Shown: positions 7,438-15,411 of the stretch, piece after piece
How positions within the stretch are numbered: the stretch's first letter is position 1
Layout: each line of letters opens with the position of its first letter
Assembly (NCBI RefSeq): GCF_003626575.1
Contig: NZ_RBDY01000017.1
Coordinates: 62,001 to 126,000 of the forward strand
Length of the DNA: 64,000 nt
Reading direction: 5' to 3'
From: Streptomyces radicis
Lineage (GTDB): Bacteria; Actinomycetota; Actinomycetes; Streptomycetales; Streptomycetaceae
Notes under the pieces: generated by a model
Databases searched by the model: none
The model's input: only the letters and a program-made list of their open reading frames with translations
What the model was told of the DNA's origin: nothing
Made by a program: the position numbers and the translations under genes

Positions 7438-8871
7438 GTGACGACCGAGCCACGCCGTTTGCGCAACTACATCGACGGGGAGTTCAGGGACGCCGCGGAC
7501 GGGCGGACGATGGAGGTGGCGGACCCCACGACCGGCGAGGCGTACACCACCGCCCCGCTGTCGGGCGCCTCGGACGTGGACGCCGCGATGGAGGCCGCCG
7601 CGCGGGCGTTCCCCGCCTGGCGCGACACCACGCCCGCGGCCCGCCAGCTGGCGCTGCTGCGGATCGCGGACGCGTTCGAGCGCCACGCGGACGAGCTGCT
7701 CGCCGTCGAGTGCCGGAACACCGGCAAGCCCCTGGAGGTGACCCGCCAGGAGGAGCTGCCGATGATGCTGGAGCAGATCCGGTTCTTCGCGGGCGCGGCC
7801 CGGATGCTCGAGGGCAAGTCGGCGGGCGAGTACATGGCGGGGCTGACGTCGTTCGTGCGCCGGGAGCCGGTCGGCGTGTGCGCCCAGGTCACGCCGTGGA
7901 ACTACCCGGTGATGATGGCCGTCTGGAAGTTCGCCCCCGCGCTCGCGGCCGGGAACACGGTGGTCATCAAGCCGTCCGACACGACGCCCGCGTCCACGGT
8001 GTTCGTCGCGGGGCTGATGGGCGAGATCCTGCCGCCCGGCGTGTTCAACGTCGTGTGCGGGGACCGTGACACCGGGCGGCTCATGGTCGAGCACCCGGTC
8101 CCCGCGATGGCCTCCATCACGGGCTCGATCCGCGCGGGCGTGGAGGTGGCCGCCGCCGCGGCCAAGGACCTCAAGCGCGTCCATCTCGAGCTGGGCGGCA
8201 AGGCGCCCTGTCTGGTCTTCGACGACGCCGACCTCGCCGCCGCCGCCGAGGGCATCAGGGACGCGGGCTTCTTCAACGCCGGGCAGGACTGCACCGCGGC
8301 CACCCGTGTGCTGGTCCACGAGTCGGTCCACGACGCGTTCGTCGCCGCGCTCACCAAGGCCACCGACGAGGTGAGGACGGGCGACGTGAGCGACCCCGAC
8401 TGCACCTACGGCCCGCTGAGCAGCGCCGGACACCTGGCCAAGGTCGAGGGGTTCATCGAACGCCTCCCTGCCCACGCGACCGTCGTGACCGGAGGGCACC
8501 GGGTGGGGGAGCGCGGCTGGTTCTACGCGCCCACCCTGGTCACGGGCTGCCGCCAGGACGACGAGATCGTCCAGCAGGAGGTCTTCGGCCCGGTGATCAC
8601 CGTGCAGAGCTTCGCCGACGACGACGAGGCGACCCGCTTCGCCAACGGCACCGACTACGGCCTGGCCTCCTCGGTGTGGACGAAGGACCACGGCCGCGCG
8701 ATGCGGCTGTCCAAGGCGCTCGACTTCGGCTGCGTCTGGATCAACACGCACATCCCGCTGGTCGGGGAGATGCCGCACGGGGGCTTCAAGAAGTCCGGCT
8801 ACGGCAAGGACCTCTCCGCCTACAGCCTGGAGGACTACACGCGCGTCAAGCACGTGATGACCCAGCTGTAG
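7438..8871 (+). CDS. Aldehyde dehydrogenase, probable gamma-aminobutyraldehyde dehydrogenase
   Basis: A 477-residue NAD-dependent aldehyde dehydrogenase of full family length. Visible catalytic features are the PWNYP asparagine (N155), the general base E251 in LELGGK and the nucleophile C285 in AGQDCTAATR. The C-terminal GGFKKSGYGKDLSAYSLEDYT resembles PatD/PuuC-type enzymes that oxidise 4-aminobutanal to GABA in putrescine degradation. The GTG start is preceded by AGGAGG at 5 nt. Neighbouring GabT, a second aldehyde dehydrogenase and a PucR-type regulator support a polyamine/GABA role. Substrate is inferred, not proven. Confidence 0.85.
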   Translation: MTTEPRRLRNYIDGEFRDAADGRTMEVADPTTGEAYTTAPLSGASDVDAAMEAAARAFPAWRDTTPAARQLALLRIADAFERHADELLAVECRNTGKPLEVTRQEELPMMLEQIRFFAGAARMLEGKSAGEYMAGLTSFVRREPVGVCAQVTPWNYPVMMAVWKFAPALAAGNTVVIKPSDTTPASTVFVAGLMGEILPPGVFNVVCGDRDTGRLMVEHPVPAMASITGSIRAGVEVAAAAAKDLKRVHLELGGKAPCLVFDDADLAAAAEGIRDAGFFNAGQDCTAATRVLVHESVHDAFVAALTKATDEVRTGDVSDPDCTYGPLSSAGHLAKVEGFIERLPAHATVVTGGHRVGERGWFYAPTLVTGCRQDDEIVQQEVFGPVITVQSFADDDEATRFANGTDYGLASSVWTKDHGRAMRLSKALDFGCVWINTHIPLVGEMPHGGFKKSGYGKDLSAYSLEDYTRVKHVMTQL

Positions 8872-8905
8872 CGCGCGCCGCCCCCCGCGCCCCCGCCCCC
8901 CCCCG

Positions 8906-9589
8906 CTACCCGCGGGCCGCGCGGTCGAGCTCCGCGCGCAGCGCCGCGATCCGGTTGGTGGTGATCGCGGTGACGCCGAGGCCGAGCAGCCGCCGCATCG
9001 TGCGGCGGCTGTCGGCCGTCCAGGCCGCGACCCGGTACCCCTCGGCCCCGGCGGCCAGCACGGTCGCCCGGGTGACCAGGCCCCAGCGGTAGTTGAGCCA
9101 GCGCGGCCGGACCTCGGCCAGCAGGGAGGCGCGCGGGCGCGAGGCGCGTTTCCAGGTGAGCGCGATCTCCGCCTCGGCGTCCGCCGCCCGCACCGCGCGC
9201 AGCGCTCCCGGGTCGCCGCAGTAGTAGACGCGCCCCGCCACGCCGAGCTCCCGCACGGTCGCGACCGCGGCGCGCGCGGTCACGGGGAGCCGCTCGGGCA
9301 GGTCGATCAGCGTGCGCACGGGCGCGGTGACGGCCAGCGCCTCGGCGAGCGTCGGCACGCCGCCGCCCGTCAGCGCCGCGACCTCGCGCGCGGTCAGCTC
9401 GGCGACCGCCGCGCGGTGGCCCCACAGGCGTTCGAGCGTGGCGTCGTGCACCACGACGGGGACGCCGTCCGCCGTGGCGCGCACATCGAGCTCGACGGCG
9501 TCCGCGCCCGCCGCGACGGCCGAGGCGAACGACGCCAGGGTGTTCTCCCGCGCCACGTACGGGTCGCCGCGGTGGGCGACCGCGATCAC
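8906..9589 (-). CDS. Glycerophosphodiester phosphodiesterase family protein
   Basis: About 227 residues with the GDPD TIM barrel: AHRGDPYVARENTLASFASA at the N-terminus supplies the catalytic His-Arg and Glu, VELDVRATADGVPVVVHD the metal-binding Glu/Asp and second His, and later WTADSRRTMRRLLGLGVTAITTNR the conserved tryptophan region. It hydrolyses glycerophosphodiesters to glycerol-3-phosphate and an alcohol. No signal peptide, so probably cytoplasmic. The GTG at 9589 forms a GTGA overlap with the upstream deaminase stop; a GTG at 9598 would add three residues. It is the second gene of a two-gene unit. Confidence 0.85.
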   Translation of the reverse strand: MIAVAHRGDPYVARENTLASFASAVAAGADAVELDVRATADGVPVVVHDATLERLWGHRAAVAELTAREVAALTGGGVPTLAEALAVTAPVRTLIDLPERLPVTARAAVATVRELGVAGRVYYCGDPGALRAVRAADAEAEIALTWKRASRPRASLLAEVRPRWLNYRWGLVTRATVLAAGAEGYRVAAWTADSRRTMRRLLGLGVTAITTNRIAALRAELDRAARG

Positions 9590-10608
9590 CCCCGCCACGC
9601 GGCCAGGTGCGCGTCGATCTCGCCCGTGAGGCGCGCCTTGCCCGCCTCGTCGAGGAACGACGCGGCCACCGCGTTCTTCGCCAGCGCCGCGACCCCGGCC
9701 TCGTCCAGGTCGAGCAGCCGGGCCGCGATGGCGTACTCGGCGTTGAGGTCGGTGGAGAACATCGGCGGGTCGTCGCTGTTGATCGTCACCAGCACCCCGG
9801 CCTCGACCATGCGCCGCAGCGGGTGCTCGTCGAGGGAGGCCACGGCCTTGGTCGCGACGTTGGACGTCGGGCACACCTCCAGAGGGACGCGGTGCTCGGC
9901 CAGATACGCCAGCAGCTCGGGGTCGTCGGCCGCGCTGGTGCCGTGCCCGATGCGCTCGGCGCGCAGCTCGCGGATCGCGTCCCACACCGTGCCGGGGCCC
10001 GTGGTCTCCCCCGCGTGCGGGACGCTGTGCAGCCCGGCCGCGACGGCCCGGTCGAAGTACGGCTTGAACTGCGGCCTGGGCCAGCCGATCTCGGGCCCGC
10101 CGAGGCCGAAGCCGATCAGTCCTTCGGGGCGCAGGTCGACGGCCATCCGCGCGGTCTCGTCGGCGGCGGGCAGGCCGAGCTCGCCCGGGATGTCGAAGAT
10201 CCAGCGCAGCACGACGCCCAGGTCGCGCTCGGCGGCGGTCCTGGCGTCCTCGATGGCCTCCATGAACGCCAGGTCGGGGATGCCGCGCAGGACGGAGGTG
10301 TGCGGGGTCACGGTCAGCTCGGCGTAGCGGATGTTCTGCCTGGCCATGTCGCGCGCGACCTCGTAGGTGAGCAGCCTGACGTCCTCGGCGTCCCTGATCA
10401 GCTCGACCACCGCGATGTAGATCTCGATGAAGTGCGCGAAGTCGCGGAACGTGAAGAACTCGGCCAGCGTCTCCTGGTCCTTGGGGACGCGGGAGTCCGG
10501 GTGCCGCGCGGCGAGCTCGGCGACGATGCGGGGCGAGGCGGAGCCCACGTGGTGGACGTGCAGCTCGGCCTTGGGCAGCCCGGCGATGAAGGCGGTGAGA
10601 TCGGTCAA
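9586..10608 (-). CDS. Adenosine deaminase family protein, possibly aminofutalosine deaminase
   Basis: 340 residues. Metal and catalytic motifs of the ADA amidohydrolase family are present: H17-V-H19 near the N-terminus, PHAGETTGPGTVWDAI, ERIGHGTSAADDP, EVCPTSN and TINSDDPPMF. The first motif is HVHHVGS rather than the HVHLDG of true adenosine deaminases. That variant is what I recall for the streptomycete 6-aminodeoxyfutalosine deaminase of menaquinone synthesis, but this is from memory. The start is TTG: GGAGG lies 5 nt upstream, while the upstream ATG at 10641 has no ribosome site. The stop overlaps the GDPD start. Confidence 0.8.
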   Translation of the reverse strand: MTDLTAFIAGLPKAELHVHHVGSASPRIVAELAARHPDSRVPKDQETLAEFFTFRDFAHFIEIYIAVVELIRDAEDVRLLTYEVARDMARQNIRYAELTVTPHTSVLRGIPDLAFMEAIEDARTAAERDLGVVLRWIFDIPGELGLPAADETARMAVDLRPEGLIGFGLGGPEIGWPRPQFKPYFDRAVAAGLHSVPHAGETTGPGTVWDAIRELRAERIGHGTSAADDPELLAYLAEHRVPLEVCPTSNVATKAVASLDEHPLRRMVEAGVLVTINSDDPPMFSTDLNAEYAIAARLLDLDEAGVAALAKNAVAASFLDEAGKARLTGEIDAHLAAWRG

Positions 10609-10705
10609 CGGAGCCTCCGGGTCAAGTCGGTGCCCGCACATCGTAGGCGGGGCCCGACCGGCCGTGGCACGGCCTTAAGGTATGGCCAACGATTGGGGAG
10701 GGACT

Positions 10706-11497
10706 GTGACCGCTGACCCGTACGCCGGCTGGCCGCCGCCGCAGGGGGTGTACGCCGCGCCGCCCGCGCCCGCCCCACCGCGCAACGGCGTCGGCACGGC
10801 CGCGCTGCTCCTCGGCGGCGGGGGCGCGTTTCTCTGCTGGACCTTCGCGGCCAGCTTCCTCGGCCTCGCCTGCGGACTGCTCGCCACCGCCCTCGGCGCG
10901 TGGGGCGTGGTGCGCGCCCGGCGCGGGATCGCGAGCAACCGGGGCGAGGCGCTCGGCGCGCTGTGGCTCGGCATCGGCTCGACGGTCATCTCGGCCGTGC
11001 TGACCGTGCTGTTCGTGCTCTGGGCGTCCGGGATCACCGGGGTGGCCTCCGCGGCGGGCGATGACTACCTGGCCGCGGCGGGCGACGAGGTCGCCTTCGA
11101 CGACGGGGTCACGGTCGTGATCGCGGAGCCGCTGCCCTCCGGTGGCGCGGACACCGTCTCCCTGGAGATCACGGTCGTCAACGGCGGCGAAGGGCCGCTC
11201 GACATGGGCGAGGGCGCGCTGCGGGTGTTCACCGGCGACGAACGGGTGCCCAACGAGCTGCTCGAGCTGACCTCGCCCGCCCCCGACGAGCTGGCGACCG
11301 GGGAGTCGGCGCGGCTCGCGTACCGCGTCCCGCTGCCCGACCCGGGCGCCGGCTATCTGTCGGTGGACTTCGCGCCGGGCGAGGACCACGCGTTCGGCTA
11401 CTGGGACCTCGCCCTGGGCGACGGCGGGTCAGGGGACCCCGAAGGCCCTGGGGACACGGACGACGCGGGGGATCCGTCGGGCGGGATCTCCGCCTGA
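10706..11497 (+). CDS. Membrane-anchored DUF4190/DUF4352-like protein
   Basis: 263 residues. A short Pro/Gly/Tyr-rich head (PYAGWPPPQGVY) is followed by two transmembrane segments (residues ~40-65 and ~85-115) in the DUF4190 arrangement, then an extracellular region with a DUF4352-like beta domain (TVVIAEPLPS...VSLEITVVNGGEGPLDMG...YRVPLPD) and an acidic Gly/Asp tail. The GTG at 10706 follows GGGGAGGG; an in-frame ATG at 10682 lacks a ribosome site and overlaps the promoter side. Function unknown. It is divergent from the deaminase operon. Confidence 0.65.
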   Translation: MTADPYAGWPPPQGVYAAPPAPAPPRNGVGTAALLLGGGGAFLCWTFAASFLGLACGLLATALGAWGVVRARRGIASNRGEALGALWLGIGSTVISAVLTVLFVLWASGITGVASAAGDDYLAAAGDEVAFDDGVTVVIAEPLPSGGADTVSLEITVVNGGEGPLDMGEGALRVFTGDERVPNELLELTSPAPDELATGESARLAYRVPLPDPGAGYLSVDFAPGEDHAFGYWDLALGDGGSGDPEGPGDTDDAGDPSGGISA

Positions 11498-11627
11498 GCG
11501 CGGCGGATCGCGCGCGGGTCCCGGGAGAAAACCCCGCGAAGTCGCGTAAGGATCCGGCCTCTTCCCCCTCCCTCACCCTGACCGATCGGCTCGGGCCCTG
11601 GGCCGGCGGGGGGTGAGGAGGAGCGCG

Positions 11628-12086
11628 ATGACCGCGAGTGGCCGGATGAGGTCGGCGATCGAGTGGCTGGCGTCGGCGGCGCCGGAGCCGGACGCCTGCC
11701 GGTGGGAGTGGGAGCGGCACCCGATGGGGGTGGCCCTCCTGCCCGCGGGCCGGATATGGGATGTGCTGATCCTGCCGGGAACGCTCGGCTACCCCACGTA
11801 CGACGTGCTGAGCCGGGTGATCGACCGCCCAGGGCCCGTGCTCGCCGACCACACCGACGCCCGGATCGGCTTCTTCGTGCCGCCCGGCACGGCAGGCCGG
11901 TGGCTCGGCACCGGGGTGCGCGCGGCGGGGCGTGGCAGCTGGGTGGTGGTGCCGCACCCGATGCGCACGGCGAACGGGGTGCGCTGGCTCGTGCCGCCCG
12001 ACGGCTCGGGGGTGCTCACCGACCCGGCCGTGCTGGAGCTGGCCATGCACGAGGCCGCGGCGATCATAGGGCGGGGGCCACGCTGA
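11628..12086 (+). CDS. Hypothetical protein, primase/polymerase-N-like fold possible
   Basis: 152 residues, not firmly recognised. The sequence is alternating alpha/beta with VLILPGTLGYPTYDVLSRV, GFFVPPGTAGRW and SWVVVPHPMRTANGVRWLVPPD, a pattern I associate with short streptomycete proteins related to the N-terminal domain of bifunctional primase/polymerases. No catalytic aspartates can be assigned. The ATG at 11628 has GGAGGAG at 5 nt. It is monocistronic and followed by a strong terminator. Confidence 0.6.
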   Translation: MTASGRMRSAIEWLASAAPEPDACRWEWERHPMGVALLPAGRIWDVLILPGTLGYPTYDVLSRVIDRPGPVLADHTDARIGFFVPPGTAGRWLGTGVRAAGRGSWVVVPHPMRTANGVRWLVPPDGSGVLTDPAVLELAMHEAAAIIGRGPR

Positions 12087-12094
12087 CGCACGAG

Positions 12095-12127
12095 CGCCCC
12101 GGAGCCTTGGGGGAGAGCTCCGGGGCG
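12095..12127. terminator. Hairpin terminator after the hypothetical gene
   Basis: CGCCCCGGAGC pairs perfectly with GCTCCGGGGCG (11-bp stem, 11-nt loop) 8 bp after the stop at 12086. The remaining spacer to 12365 shows no convincing gene. Confidence 0.75.
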
Positions 12128-12365
12128 AGATGTCGTCGCCGTGCGGACGGCCGCTCGCCCCGGGGGGTGTGGGGCGGGCGGAACCGGTCCGAAGGAGTGC
12201 GGGAGTCTGGCTGCTCTCGCCACGGCTTCGACGGTACGGCAGGTCAGCGCCCCGGGGAGTCGCCCGCCGCGTATCCGCATCACATCCCCGCAGCTTCTCC
12301 ATGGTGGAACGGCCGTGGGCACAGGGGGCTTTCCCGATCCGCGCCCCGGCCGCCCCGCCGCGCGC

Positions 12366-13724
12366 TCACACGCTCGCGACGGCCTCGGCGACGATGTCGA
12401 GGCCCTCGCGCAGCAGGTCGTCGCCGATCACCAGCGGCGGCAGGAACCGCAGCACGTTGCCGTAGGTGCCCGTGGTGAGGACGACCAGGCCCGCGCGGTG
12501 GCAGGCCGCGGCGACGGCGGCCGTCGCGGCCGGGTCGGGGTCCTTGGTGCCGGGCTTCACGATCTCCACGGCGAGCATCGCGCCGCGCCCGCGCACGTCG
12601 CCGATCAGCGGGTGCTTCTCGGCCAGCGCGAGCAGCCGCGGCTTCATGATCTCCTCGATGTGCCGGGCCCTGGCCGCCAGGTCGAGCTCGCGCATCGTCT
12701 CGATGGCGCCGAGGGCCGCCGCGCACGCCACCGGGTTGCCGCCATAGGTGCCGCCGAGGCCGCCGGAGTGGACGGCGTCCATGATCTCGGCGCGCCCCGT
12801 GACGGCGGCGAGCGGCAGGCCGCCCGCGATGCCCTTGGCCGTGGTGATCAGGTCGGGCACGATGCCCTCGTCCTCGCACGCGAACCACTGCCCGGTCCGG
12901 CAGAAGCCCGACTGGATCTCGTCGGCGATCAGCACGATCCCGTGCTCCTTCGCGAACGCGGCCACGCGCGGCAGGAATCCCCGCGCGGGCACGATGAACC
13001 CGCCCTCGCCCAGCACGGGCTCGACGACGATCGCGGCGGTCTCCGAGGCGCCGATCTGCTTGGTGATCTGGTCGATGACCTGGGCCGCGGCCTCATCGGC
13101 GCAGTGCTCGGGGCCGGTCGGCCAGCGGTACGGGTACGCCATCGGCACGCGGTAGATCTCCGGCGCGAACGGGCCGAAGCCGTGCTTGTAGGGCATGCTC
13201 TTCGAGGTCAGCGCCATCGTGAGGTTGGTGCGGCCGTGGTAGCCGTGCTCGAAGACGACGACCGCCTGGCGCTTGGTGTGATAGCGGGCGATCTTGACGG
13301 CGTTCTCCACCGCCTCGGCGCCCGAGTTCAGCAGGATCGACTTCTTGGCGTGGTCGCCCGGGGTCAGCCGGGCCAGCTCCTCGCACACCTCGACATAGCC
13401 CTCGTAGGGCGTGACCATCACACACGTGTGGGTGAGGCGCGCCAGCTGCTCGCCCGCGCGCCGCACCACGGCCTCGGCGCTGTTGCCGACGGAGGTCACG
13501 GCGATGCCCGAGCCGAAGTCGATCAGGCTGTTGCCGTCGACGTCCTCGACGACGCCGCCGCCGGCCCGCGCGGCGAAGACGGGCATCACCGTGCCGACGC
13601 CCGCGGCGACGGCGGCCTGCTTGCGCGCCATCAGCTCCCGCGAGAGCGGGCCTGGGATCTCGGTGACGAGCTTGCGCCGCTGGGGGAGGGAGGGGCCACC
13701 GGACAGTTCGGTCATGGCGGTCAT
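12366..13724 (-). CDS. gabT: 4-aminobutyrate--2-oxoglutarate transaminase
   Basis: A 452-residue class III PLP aminotransferase of normal GabT length. The PLP lysine is K297 in LITTAKGIAGGLPL, with D268 in LIADEIQSGFCRTG, the phosphate-binding NSGAEAVENA at 133-142 and the HGYHGRT motif. It converts GABA and 2-oxoglutarate to succinate semialdehyde and glutamate. The ATG at 13724 has GGAG at about 9 nt; a second ATG four codons in is possible. With the two aldehyde dehydrogenases nearby it completes putrescine to succinate. The gene stands alone on this strand, downstream of an ABC ATPase. Confidence 0.92.
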   Translation of the reverse strand: MTAMTELSGGPSLPQRRKLVTEIPGPLSRELMARKQAAVAAGVGTVMPVFAARAGGGVVEDVDGNSLIDFGSGIAVTSVGNSAEAVVRRAGEQLARLTHTCVMVTPYEGYVEVCEELARLTPGDHAKKSILLNSGAEAVENAVKIARYHTKRQAVVVFEHGYHGRTNLTMALTSKSMPYKHGFGPFAPEIYRVPMAYPYRWPTGPEHCADEAAAQVIDQITKQIGASETAAIVVEPVLGEGGFIVPARGFLPRVAAFAKEHGIVLIADEIQSGFCRTGQWFACEDEGIVPDLITTAKGIAGGLPLAAVTGRAEIMDAVHSGGLGGTYGGNPVACAAALGAIETMRELDLAARARHIEEIMKPRLLALAEKHPLIGDVRGRGAMLAVEIVKPGTKDPDPAATAAVAAACHRAGLVVLTTGTYGNVLRFLPPLVIGDDLLREGLDIVAEAVASV

Positions 13725-13855
13725 GCGTGCACTCCTCGTCGCGAAAGGGCCTGTAGTGCTCACTCCTGGCAGGCCAGGCTAGGGCCCCTCCCGGCGCTCC
13801 GGCATGCTCCACCCCGGAGTGGTCGGGGCGCGGGCTTGTCCGCCGCGGAGGGCTC

Positions 13856-13885
13856 GGCGGTCCGGTGGTCGGCGGTCCGGTGGTC
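13856..13885. repeat. Two 15-bp tandem copies at the ABC ATPase stop codon
   Basis: GGCGGTCCGGTGGTC occurs twice in tandem (13856-13870, 13871-13885) and a third partial copy begins at 13886. The stop codon of the minus-strand ATPase (13884-13886) lies at the repeat edge. Confidence 0.75.
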
Positions 13886-15230
13886 AGCGGTCGAGTTGGG
13901 GGACGCGGCCGCCCTGGGCCGGGGATATGCGGCGGCCCTCGCTGTCGAAGACATAGAGCTGGTCCAGGTCGAGCAGCAGCGGGACGCGCTCGCCGAGCCG
14001 GGGCTGCACATCCATCCCGGCCCGCACCACCAGGCCGTCGCTCACCCGGCCCGACGGCGTGGGCGACGGCGGCTCGGGCGCACGTTCGGCCGCCTCGGAC
14101 GCGCCGGGGCGCGCGCCGGGCGCCGAACGCCCCCCGCGGCCCGGCATCCGCCACACCCGGTGTTTCCTCGGCCGCCTGCCGTGGCCGCGCGCGACCGGCG
14201 GGCGCGGCGCCTCGAGGCCGTCCACCTCGGCGTGCCGCGCGCCGGTGCTCACATGGACGAGCGACTCGTGGCCCTGGTACTCGACGTGCTGCACCACCCC
14301 GTTGAGCAGCGCCTCGCTGGGGCGCATCTCGCCGGGGGCCGCGATCCGCACCGCCTCCGAGCGCACCCCCACCGTGATCGGGCGGCCCATCTGCACGCGC
14401 AGCAGCTGGTGGTCGTCGCTCAGCGGCTGGGGCAGCATGATCCGCTGGGTGCCGAAGTCGATCGACATGCGCCCGTCGAGCGGCGCGTACACGGTCGCGC
14501 GCAGCAGGTTGATGCGCGGGGTGCCGACGAACGCCGCCACGAAGACGTTGTCGGGAAGGCGGTAGACGTCCCGCGCGGTGCCGGTCTGCTGGAGCACCCC
14601 GTCGCGCATCACCGCGACCCGGTCGCCCAGCGACATCGCCTCGGACTGGTCGTGCGTCACATAGACCGTCGTCACGCCCAGGTGCCGGGTGAGGGTGGCG
14701 ATCTCGGCGCGCAGCCGGTTGCGGAGCTTGGCGTCGAGGTTGGACAGCGGCTCGTCGAGCAGGAACGCCGTCGGCCTGCGCACGATCGCCCTGCCCATCG
14801 CCACGCGCTGCCGCTCGCCACCGGAGAGCTGGGCGGGGTAGCGGTCCATCAGGTCCTCGATGCCCAGCAGGCGCGCCGCCTCGTTCACCCGGGGCCCGTC
14901 GTCGAGGCGCGGCGCCTCGATACGCAGCGGGAAGCCGATGTTCTGGCGGCTCGTCATGTTGGGGTAGAGCGCATAGTCCTGGAAGACCATGGCGAGTTGG
15001 CGCTGGCCTGGCGGCAGGTGGTTGGCGTATTCGCCGTCGAGCAGCAGCCTGCCCGATGTGATGTCCTCGAGGCCCGCGATCATCCGCAGGACGGTGGACT
15101 TCCCGCACCCCGAGGGGCCGAGCAGCACGACGAACTCCCCCGGGGCGATGTCCAGGTTGAGCCGGTGCACGGCGACGACGTTCCTGGGGAACGTCTTGGT
15201 GACGTCTCGGAGCGAGATGGCGCGAGTCAT
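13884..15230 (-). CDS. MalK/UgpC/MsiK-type ABC transporter ATP-binding protein with a long basic insertion
   Basis: 448 residues. Walker A GPSGCGKST, Q-loop FQDYALYPNM, signature LSGGERQRVAMGRA, Walker B FLLDEPLSNLD and H-loop YVTHDQSEAMS are intact, followed by MalK-like TOBE regions. About 60 residues rich in Arg, Pro and Gly (from EAPRPPVARGHGRR to TPSGRVSDG) interrupt the last TOBE segment; typical MsiK proteins of ~370-380 residues lack this. The ATG at 15230 has no good Shine-Dalgarno, so it may be leaderless. No permease genes adjoin it. By analogy with MsiK it may serve transporters lacking an ATPase, such as the one at 25481-29135. Confidence 0.8.
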   Translation of the reverse strand: MTRAISLRDVTKTFPRNVVAVHRLNLDIAPGEFVVLLGPSGCGKSTVLRMIAGLEDITSGRLLLDGEYANHLPPGQRQLAMVFQDYALYPNMTSRQNIGFPLRIEAPRLDDGPRVNEAARLLGIEDLMDRYPAQLSGGERQRVAMGRAIVRRPTAFLLDEPLSNLDAKLRNRLRAEIATLTRHLGVTTVYVTHDQSEAMSLGDRVAVMRDGVLQQTGTARDVYRLPDNVFVAAFVGTPRINLLRATVYAPLDGRMSIDFGTQRIMLPQPLSDDHQLLRVQMGRPITVGVRSEAVRIAAPGEMRPSEALLNGVVQHVEYQGHESLVHVSTGARHAEVDGLEAPRPPVARGHGRRPRKHRVWRMPGRGGRSAPGARPGASEAAERAPEPPSPTPSGRVSDGLVVRAGMDVQPRLGERVPLLLDLDQLYVFDSEGRRISPAQGGRVPQLDR

Positions 15231-15411
15231 GGAGGGTTCAGCCCGGGGTCTTCGTTGAGCCAGCGGTGGTCCTGGAACGTAGCGCACCAGTTGTCCCAGC
15301 GGAACGGGTATGCACAGGTTGGCCCATCGCATATTCGACGGCTCGCCCTGCATTAGATTGGATCGACGACGCTCGGCCAGCCGGTGGCACTGTCAGGGGG
15401 CTCGGCACCGC

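Noticed and set aside
10609..10641. ATG at 10641 as the deaminase start
   Set aside because: No Shine-Dalgarno, while TTG at 10608 has GGAGG at 5 nt and gives the family-typical N-terminus.
12128..12365. Small minus-strand frame in the spacer downstream of gabT
   Set aside because: No ribosome site, no domain, and it runs into the convergent terminator.
12141..15356. 1071-codon frame opposite gabT and the ABC ATPase
   Set aside because: Antisense to two well-recognised genes; His/Arg/Gly-rich without domains.
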